Shown: positions 5,946 to 9,370 of the stretch, piece after piece
Layout of the letters: every line of letters starts with the position of its first letter
How positions within the stretch are numbered: the first letter of the stretch is position 1
Assembly: GCA_946612175.1 (NCBI GenBank)
Contig: CAMOEO010000100.1
Location: forward strand, 1 to 9,370
DNA length: 9,370 bases
Origin: an uncultured Verrucomicrobiota bacterium
Lineage (GTDB): Bacteria > Verrucomicrobiota > Kiritimatiellia > RFP12 > UBA3636
Reading direction: 5' to 3'
Translations under genes and position numbers: made by a program
The notes under the pieces: model-generated
Told to the model about the DNA's origin: nothing
Seen by the model: only the letters and a program-made list of their open reading frames with translations
Database searches by the model: none

Positions 5946-6603
5946 ACTTTGCGTTGCGCGGGACGGCAAAGCCGTCCCCGAGGAGCGTACGGATGGGGCC
6001 GACCTCGTTGGTGGCGCGGAAGATGTTCTCGTGGCGGAGGCTGGTGGCGAGGCCCGTGGGGCCGAGGGCCTCGGCGAGGGTCCGCTGGAGGGCGGGGACG
6101 TCGCAGGAGGGCGGGACGGTGACGATGCCGATCGTGAGCGTGCGCTCGGGGTCGGAGAAGTCGTGGCGCCAGTCCTCGACGTTCACGCCGGCATCCGCGA
6201 AGATGCGGGCGATCTCGTGGATGCGGCCGGGGCGGTCGGGCCCCATGACGGAAGCGACGTAGCGCTCGCCGGCGGGCGCCGCGCCGAACGAGAGGCGGGT
6301 GATCGAAAGCGACGAACGCCCGGTCCCTTCCGGCACGCGGCGCGCGACGGGGGCGCAGGGGCGGACGTCGACGCAGGCGTCCCGCTCCGGCAGGGCGGCG
6401 CGGACGGCGGCGACGAGCGAGTCGGGGTCTGCGGGGGCCTCGAACTCGGCGATGGCGGAGAGCGTGAAGATGCCGCCGATGACGGTCTGGCGCAGGTCGG
6501 TGAAGTTGGCGCCGCGGGCGAAGAGGGCGCCGGTGACGTCGCGCAGGATGCCGACGCGGTCGGGAAGCGCGGTGGTGACGAGGAAGCGCGTGGAGGTGTT
6601 CAT
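5944..6603 (-). CDS. Double ACT-domain protein, GcvR/UPF0237-like
   Basis: The 219-residue product consists of two ACT domains, small ligand-binding folds that usually sense amino acids. ACT 1 (about 6-85) starts RFLVTTALPDRVGILRDVTG. ACT 2 (about 115-195) contains GPDRPGRIHEIARIFADAGV followed by NVEDW. The DRxG turn at the start of each domain is where ACT ligands normally bind. The HENIFRATNEV stretch (191-201) resembles the conserved end of UPF0237 proteins. No catalytic or DNA-binding domain is present, so it probably acts by binding a partner, most simply the UPF0210 protein encoded 9 nt downstream. The ligand is unknown. An in-frame ATG at 6621 would lie within the predicted promoter, so ATG 6603 is used. 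Confidence 0.9.
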   Translation of the reverse strand: MNTSTRFLVTTALPDRVGILRDVTGALFARGANFTDLRQTVIGGIFTLSAIAEFEAPADPDSLVAAVRAALPERDACVDVRPCAPVARRVPEGTGRSSLSITRLSFGAAPAGERYVASVMGPDRPGRIHEIARIFADAGVNVEDWRHDFSDPERTLTIGIVTVPPSCDVPALQRTLAEALGPTGLATSLRHENIFRATNEVGPIRTLLGDGFAVPRNAK

Positions 6604-6611
6604 GGGGCGGG

Positions 6612-6640
6612 ATGATAGCACAACCGCGGCCGGTTTTGAA
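6612..6640 (-). promoter_or_regulatory. Candidate promoter of the ACT-UPF0210-ruvC operon, predicted leaderless
   Basis: On the minus strand, -35 TTCAAA (6640-6635), 17-bp spacing, and -10 TATCAT (6617-6612) preceded by TGC (extended -10). Only 8 nt lie between the -10 and ATG 6603, so transcription should begin at or within about two bases of the A of the ATG. The flotillin terminator-like stem ends 2 bp upstream of the -35. Confidence 0.65.
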
Positions 6641-6642
6641 GG

Positions 6643-6674
6643 GCGGCCTCCGCCGGATGACCGACGGAGGCCGC
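6643..6674 (-). terminator. Strong stem-loop after the flotillin gene, probable terminator
   Basis: GCGGCCTCCG (6643-6652) and CGGAGGCCGC (6665-6674) form a perfect 10-bp stem with a 12-nt loop. It begins 25 nt past the flotillin stop codon, in the gap before the next operon's promoter, as expected of a terminator. No U-run follows on either strand, so it is not a classical intrinsic terminator. It may need Rho, or may only protect the 3' end of the mRNA. Confidence 0.55.
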
Positions 6675-6694
6675 GGGAAGGGGCGGGGGTGGGG
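6675..6694 (+). other. G-quadruplex-type tract after the flotillin gene
   Basis: Four G-runs (3, 4, 5 and 4 G) are separated by loops of 2, 1 and 1 nt, starting GGGAAGGGGCGGGGG. The G-rich strand is the template strand of the flotillin gene. It lies between the flotillin stop codon and the stem-loop and could slow RNA polymerase there. Confidence 0.5.
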
Positions 6695-6699
6695 TGTGC

Positions 6700-8148
6700 C
6701 TAGCCGGCGGGCGGGGGGACGGGGGCCGCCGGGGCGGGGGCGTCCTTGACCTTGCCGAGGTAGGAGGGGAGCTCCACGCCGGCCATCGAGGCGACGTCCT
6801 GCAGCGGGGGGAGGCTCTTGACGAGGGAGGAGACGAAGCTGGCCGTCGACGAGCCCTTGCCGTCGCCGCCGGCGCTGTCCCAGACCGTGACCTTGTCGAT
6901 CTTGAGGTTCGAGACGGCCTCCGCCTGGCGGGCGACGATCTGCTCGAGCTTCTCGATCATGAGCAGCGTGGCGGCGGCCTGCGTGTCGCCGCCGGTGCTC
7001 TCGACGAGCGCCTTGTAGCCGGAGGCCTTGCCGGCGAGGAGCGTCCGGACGCCCTCGGCCTCGGCCTGGTACTTCAGCAGCACGCCGTCGGCCTCGCCCT
7101 TGGCGACGGTGCGGAGGCGGTCCGCCTCGGCCTCGGCGGCGATCTGGATCTGCTTGCGGTCGGTCTCCTTCTTGGCGACCTCGGCGGCGGCGAGGCGCTC
7201 GATCTCGACGGCGTACTGGGCCTTCTGGATCGCGGCCTCGGCCTCGCGGTTGGCGACCTCGGCGATCCGCATCGCCTCGGCGGTGCGGACGGCGAGCTTG
7301 GAGTTGGACTCGGCGATCTGCGCCTTGGAGGAGTTCTCGCCGTCGACCGCGGCGGCCTCCTGCTCGGCGATGAAGACGCGCTGGCCGGCCTCGGCCTTCT
7401 TCTTGCCCTTCTCGGCCTCGGCGGCGTTCTCCCGGACGGAGACGACCATGTCGCGGTTGTTCTCGGCCTCGCCGATGGCGCCGACCTTCTGCTCCTTGGC
7501 GACGTCGACCTTCGCCTTGTTGATCGCCTCGGCCGCGGCCTTCTTGCCGATCGACTCGATGTAGTCGGACTCGTCGGTGATGTCGGTGATGTTGACGTTG
7601 ATCAGGTTGAGGCCGATCTTGTTGAGCTCGGGCTCGACGTTCTGGCGGATCTCGGTGAGGAAGCTCTCGCGGTCCTGGTTGATCTGCTCGATCGTGAGGG
7701 AGGCGACGGTGAGGCGGAGCTGGCCGAAGATGATCTCCTTGGCCATGTCCTCGATCGCCTCGGAGCGGAGGCCGAGGAGGCGCTCGGCGGCGTTGACCAT
7801 GACGGCGGGGTCGGTCGAGACGCCGACGGTGAAGGTCGAGGGGACGTTGATGCGGATGTTCTGGAAGGAGAGCGCGCCCTGCAGCGGGATGTTGATCGTC
7901 ATCGGCGTGAGGCTGATGTACGCGTAGTCCTGGATGAGCGGCACGACGAACGCGCCGCCGCCGTGGATGCAGTGCGCGGAGCGGCCGCCCTTGACCTTGC
8001 CGTAGATCACGAGGATGCGGTCGGACGGGCAGCGCTTGTAGAAGCGCGCCACGGTCGCGAACGACACGAAGAGCACGATGCCGAGGGCGACGAGGATGAA
8101 GATGAACGCGGAGGGGCCGGCGTCGGCGAGGAGGGGGAGGGTGTGCAT
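6700..8148 (-). CDS. floT: Flotillin (SPFH/band 7 membrane scaffold protein)
   Basis: Flotillins form oligomeric scaffolds at the inner membrane and organise lipid microdomains. The 482-residue product has one N-terminal hydrophobic helix (about 13-34, FIFILVALGIVLFVSF), then the SPFH domain (about 45-200, including VPSTFTVGVS and LRLTVASLTIEQINQDRESF). A long Ala/Glu/Lys-rich coiled coil (about 200-375) with EA-rich repeats follows. The C-terminal region has the family end motif PPLQDVASMAGVELPSYLG (447-465), and a Pro/Ala tail (469-482) adds to it. Length and layout match Bacillus YuaG/FloT more than short FloA. It follows an NfeD-like gene by 43 nt, the YuaF-YuaG arrangement. No Shine-Dalgarno sequence precedes ATG 8148; the leader mRNA is C-rich. 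Confidence 0.93.
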   Translation of the reverse strand: MHTLPLLADAGPSAFIFILVALGIVLFVSFATVARFYKRCPSDRILVIYGKVKGGRSAHCIHGGGAFVVPLIQDYAYISLTPMTINIPLQGALSFQNIRINVPSTFTVGVSTDPAVMVNAAERLLGLRSEAIEDMAKEIIFGQLRLTVASLTIEQINQDRESFLTEIRQNVEPELNKIGLNLINVNITDITDESDYIESIGKKAAAEAINKAKVDVAKEQKVGAIGEAENNRDMVVSVRENAAEAEKGKKKAEAGQRVFIAEQEAAAVDGENSSKAQIAESNSKLAVRTAEAMRIAEVANREAEAAIQKAQYAVEIERLAAAEVAKKETDRKQIQIAAEAEADRLRTVAKGEADGVLLKYQAEAEGVRTLLAGKASGYKALVESTGGDTQAAATLLMIEKLEQIVARQAEAVSNLKIDKVTVWDSAGGDGKGSSTASFVSSLVKSLPPLQDVASMAGVELPSYLGKVKDAPAPAAPVPPPAG

Positions 8149-8161
8149 GGCGTTTTGTGGT

Positions 8162-8187
8162 GGGGTGTGAGGGGGAAGGGGCGGGGG
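8162..8187 (+). other. G-quadruplex-type tract between the NfeD-like gene and the flotillin gene
   Basis: Four G-runs (4, 5, 4 and 5 G) are separated by loops of 5, 2 and 1 nt. Its GGGAAGGGGCGGGGG core (8173-8187) is identical to the core of the tract that follows the flotillin gene (6675-6689). The G-rich strand is the template, so the mRNA here is a run of C. It takes the place where a ribosome binding site for the flotillin gene would be expected. Confidence 0.5.
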
Positions 8188-8191
8188 AAGG

Positions 8192-8773
8192 CTAGCGGCG
8201 GTCGACGACCAGGACGTCCTCCGCGGCGACGACGACGATGGGCGTGCCGGTGGGGAGCTCCGCGGCGGGGTCCTTGGCGCGCGCGTCGAAGACCTTGCTC
8301 TGCCCGCGGGCGGTGACGGTCACCTGGCCGGCCGCGCCGGGGCGGATGGCGAGGTAGACGGTGCCGACGGATCCCACCGCGTCGGAGAGGCGCACGGTGC
8401 CGTCGGTCTGGAGGCGGGAGGTCATCTGGAAGATCTTGGCCGTGGCGACCATGGCGACGAGGCCGACGCCGAAGCCGGCGATCGTGGCGCCGAGCGGTCC
8501 GAGGACGTCGCCGTGCAGAAGGAGCCAGCCCGTGAGGCCGAAGAGGAAGAAGAAGGAGGTCAGGCCATGGAGCGAGAAGAGGCGGAAGTCGCCGCCCGCC
8601 GAGTGGGAGATGTCCACGGTCGAGGCGTCCGCGGCCCCGCCGTCCGGAACGTCTCCCAGGTCCGAAGCGTCGTCCCCGCCGAAGCCGAGGAACAGCATGG
8701 CCGTGCGGAGGACGAAGAACGTGCCGCCTACGATGGCGAAGGCGAGAAAGATGGTTTCGAGCGTGGAGTCCAT
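8192..8773 (-). CDS. NfeD-like membrane protein (YuaF type), flotillin partner
   Basis: The 193-residue product has three hydrophobic helices (about 6-30, 66-88, 92-114) and a C-terminal OB-fold NfeD domain (about 130-193: GSVGTVYLAIRPGAAGQVTV, then GTPIVVVAAEDVLVVDR). An acidic loop GDDASDLGDVPDGG (33-46) links helix 1 to helix 2. The RLFSLHGLTSFFFLFGLTGW stretch (64-83) is typical of the YuaF subgroup that lacks the serine protease domain of long NfeD proteins. In Bacillus such proteins co-localise with flotillin, and the downstream flotillin gene supports the same role. The frame stays open up to 8926, but ATG 8773 gives the normal N-terminus and leaves room for the predicted promoter at 8824-8852. 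No Shine-Dalgarno sequence stands close to this ATG. Confidence 0.85.
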   Translation of the reverse strand: MDSTLETIFLAFAIVGGTFFVLRTAMLFLGFGGDDASDLGDVPDGGAADASTVDISHSAGGDFRLFSLHGLTSFFFLFGLTGWLLLHGDVLGPLGATIAGFGVGLVAMVATAKIFQMTSRLQTDGTVRLSDAVGSVGTVYLAIRPGAAGQVTVTARGQSKVFDARAKDPAAELPTGTPIVVVAAEDVLVVDRR

Positions 8774-8823
8774 GTCGGGAATGGCGTTGGCGGGGAAGGA
8801 AGGGGTGTCCTTACCACGCCTCC

Positions 8824-8852
8824 AATGTAGCAAAACGGGGTGGGGGAAGCAA
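8824..8852 (-). promoter_or_regulatory. Candidate promoter of the NfeD-like/flotillin operon
   Basis: On the minus strand, -35 TTGCTT (8852-8847), 17-bp spacing and -10 TACATT (8829-8824) with a preceding TGC. The leader would be about 44 nt. The -10 is weaker than those of the other operons (4 of 6 consensus bases), so the call rests mainly on the shared layout. Confidence 0.5.
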
Positions 8853-8864
8853 GCAAAACCGGAG

Positions 8865-8885
8865 CGGAGGGGCGGAGGGGCGGAA
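8865..8885. repeat. Short tandem repeat CGGAGGGG in the divergent intergenic region
   Basis: CGGAGGGG occurs twice (8865-8872, 8873-8880), followed by the partial unit CGGAA. It lies between the two divergent promoters, 15 bp from the FHA promoter's -35. It could be a small operator or just a slippage product. Confidence 0.5.
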
Positions 8886-8900
8886 CTTTCGATTTCGCGC

Positions 8901-8929
8901 TTGCGCGCGCGGAGCGGTTGTGGCATAAT
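8901..8929 (+). promoter_or_regulatory. Candidate promoter of the FHA gene, predicted leaderless
   Basis: -35 TTGCGC (8901-8906), identical to that of scpA, a 17-bp spacer, and -10 CATAAT (8924-8929) preceded by TGG (extended -10). Eight nt separate the -10 from ATG 8938, so transcription should start at or just before the start codon. Confidence 0.65.
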
Positions 8930-8937
8930 TAGTGGCC

Positions 8938-9370
8938 ATGATCAAACTCGTCTTCGTTCAGTCCGAGGGCGCCCCCGAGGTTGCCCTGCCCCCCAACGGA
9001 GCCACCTTCGGGCGCGCTCCCGACAACGATCTTCCCATCATCGAGCCGAGCGTCTCGAGCCACCACGGCGAGATCCGCATCGAGTCCGGCGTCTGGCACG
9101 TCCGCGACCTGGGAAGCACCAACGGCACCTGGGTCAACGGCAAGCGCGTCGCCGCCACCACCACGGCCCCGCTGGTCAACGGCGACATGCTCAGCATCGG
9201 GAACGTCGCCACGCGAATCTACGTCGGCCCCGCGCCCATGGCCCTAGCCTCTGCGGGGAAGGGCGGCCACCTCCCTGCCTACGTCGCCATCGCGGACGCG
9301 AAGTCCGAACCCGCCCCGGCGCCTGCGCCCGCCCCGGCCCCTGCACCCGCTCCGGCACCTGCGCCCGCCC
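8938..9370 (+). CDS. FHA-domain protein with Pro-Ala repeat linker (3' end outside window)
   Basis: The first 144 codons are visible. Residues about 1-97 form a forkhead-associated domain, which binds phosphothreonine peptides in signalling or complex assembly. Conserved elements are the GR pair (GRAPDND, 25-31), SVSSHHGEI (38-46) with the Ser and His of the phosphopeptide pocket, and DLGSTNGTWVNGKRV (57-71) with its Asn-Gly. A short linker leads into a strict (PA)n run from Pro125 to the window edge. No signal peptide or N-terminal membrane helix is seen, so this part is cytoplasmic. The start ATG 8938 is fixed by the FHA N-terminus and the promoter 8 nt upstream. What follows the linker cannot be seen; a kinase, membrane or peptidoglycan-binding module would all be possible. 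Confidence 0.9.
   Translation, partial: MIKLVFVQSEGAPEVALPPNGATFGRAPDNDLPIIEPSVSSHHGEIRIESGVWHVRDLGSTNGTWVNGKRVAATTTAPLVNGDMLSIGNVATRIYVGPAPMALASAGKGGHLPAYVAIADAKSEPAPAPAPAPAPAPAPAPAPA
9310..9370 (+). repeat. 18-bp tandem repeat encoding Pro-Ala
   Basis: Three full units (9310-9327, 9328-9345, 9346-9363) and a 7-nt partial one fit CCCGCYCCGGCNCCTGCR. Each encodes PAPAPA. Every difference between units is at a third codon position, so the peptide is unchanged. The array continues past the window edge. Confidence 0.85.

Noticed and set aside
4570..6615. Very long open frame on the plus strand opposite the UPF0210 and ACT genes.
   Set aside because: It is rich in Arg, Asp, Gly and Ala with no recognisable domain, as expected for the antisense frame of GC-rich genes with few stop codons.
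6694..8316. Long plus-strand open frame opposite the flotillin gene.
   Set aside because: Its Leu/Gly/Asp-rich composition mirrors the Ala/Glu-rich coiled coil on the other strand. No promoter or domain supports it.
1..9370. A defence, mobile or other undescribed multi-gene system.
   Set aside because: No transposase, nuclease-toxin pair, phage gene or integration repeat is seen. The recognisable genes are housekeeping or widespread families.

Overview
This is a GC-rich (by eye about 70% G+C), gene-dense bacterial chromosomal segment that reads as mostly housekeeping DNA. It holds eleven coding regions with almost no spare DNA and no gene-free gap over about 165 bp. I see no RNA genes, transposases, CRISPR array or phage genes. 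The organism cannot be named from the window. The ScpAB, NadD and RuvC set and the YuaF/YuaG-type NfeD-flotillin pair only say 'bacterium'. The Bacteroidota-like 'PFK' variant in NadD and the scarcity of Shine-Dalgarno sites at operon-leading genes make a lineage outside the usual Proteobacteria/Firmicutes models likely. A PVC-type lineage (Verrucomicrobiota/Kiritimatiellota) is a guess at low confidence.

Layout. (1) 1-1472, minus strand: a tightly packed operon of a cytoplasmic SurA/PpiC-type parvulin, a small two-helix membrane protein with a His/Arg cluster, and the start of an unrecognised gene that leaves the window. (2) 1473-1605: a divergent intergenic region with two head-to-head promoters. 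(3) 1606-3848, plus strand: scpA-scpB-nadD, with overlapping or touching genes. ScpA and ScpB are the kleisin and winged-helix partners of SMC in chromosome condensation, and NadD makes the NAD precursor NaAD. (4) 3866-6603, minus strand: a double-ACT regulator-like protein, a UPF0210/PFL-family protein and ruvC, converging on nadD. RuvC has a 68-residue N-terminal extension that contains two in-frame copies of a 33-bp palindrome-bearing repeat. (5) 6700-8773, minus strand: an NfeD-like membrane protein and a flotillin, a pair that organises membrane microdomains in other bacteria. The flotillin gene is bracketed by two G-quadruplex-type tracts that share a 15-nt identical core, and a strong stem-loop follows it. 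(6) 8774-8937: a second divergent promoter region. (7) 8938-9370, plus strand: the N-terminal FHA (phosphothreonine-binding) domain of a protein with a Pro-Ala repeat linker, cut by the window edge.

The most informative observation is regulatory. All five operon starts have a candidate promoter with exactly 17 bp between a -35 and an extended -10 close to TGCTAnnAT; three of the -35 boxes begin TTGC. In two cases (the ACT gene and the FHA gene) the -10 ends only 8 nt before the start codon, which predicts leaderless mRNAs. Shine-Dalgarno sequences are seen only at internal operon genes (scpB, nadD, UPF0210). No clearly new multi-gene system is visible. The points worth a second look are the promoter grammar, the repeat-bearing RuvC, the insertion in ScpB, and the ACT/UPF0210/RuvC linkage.
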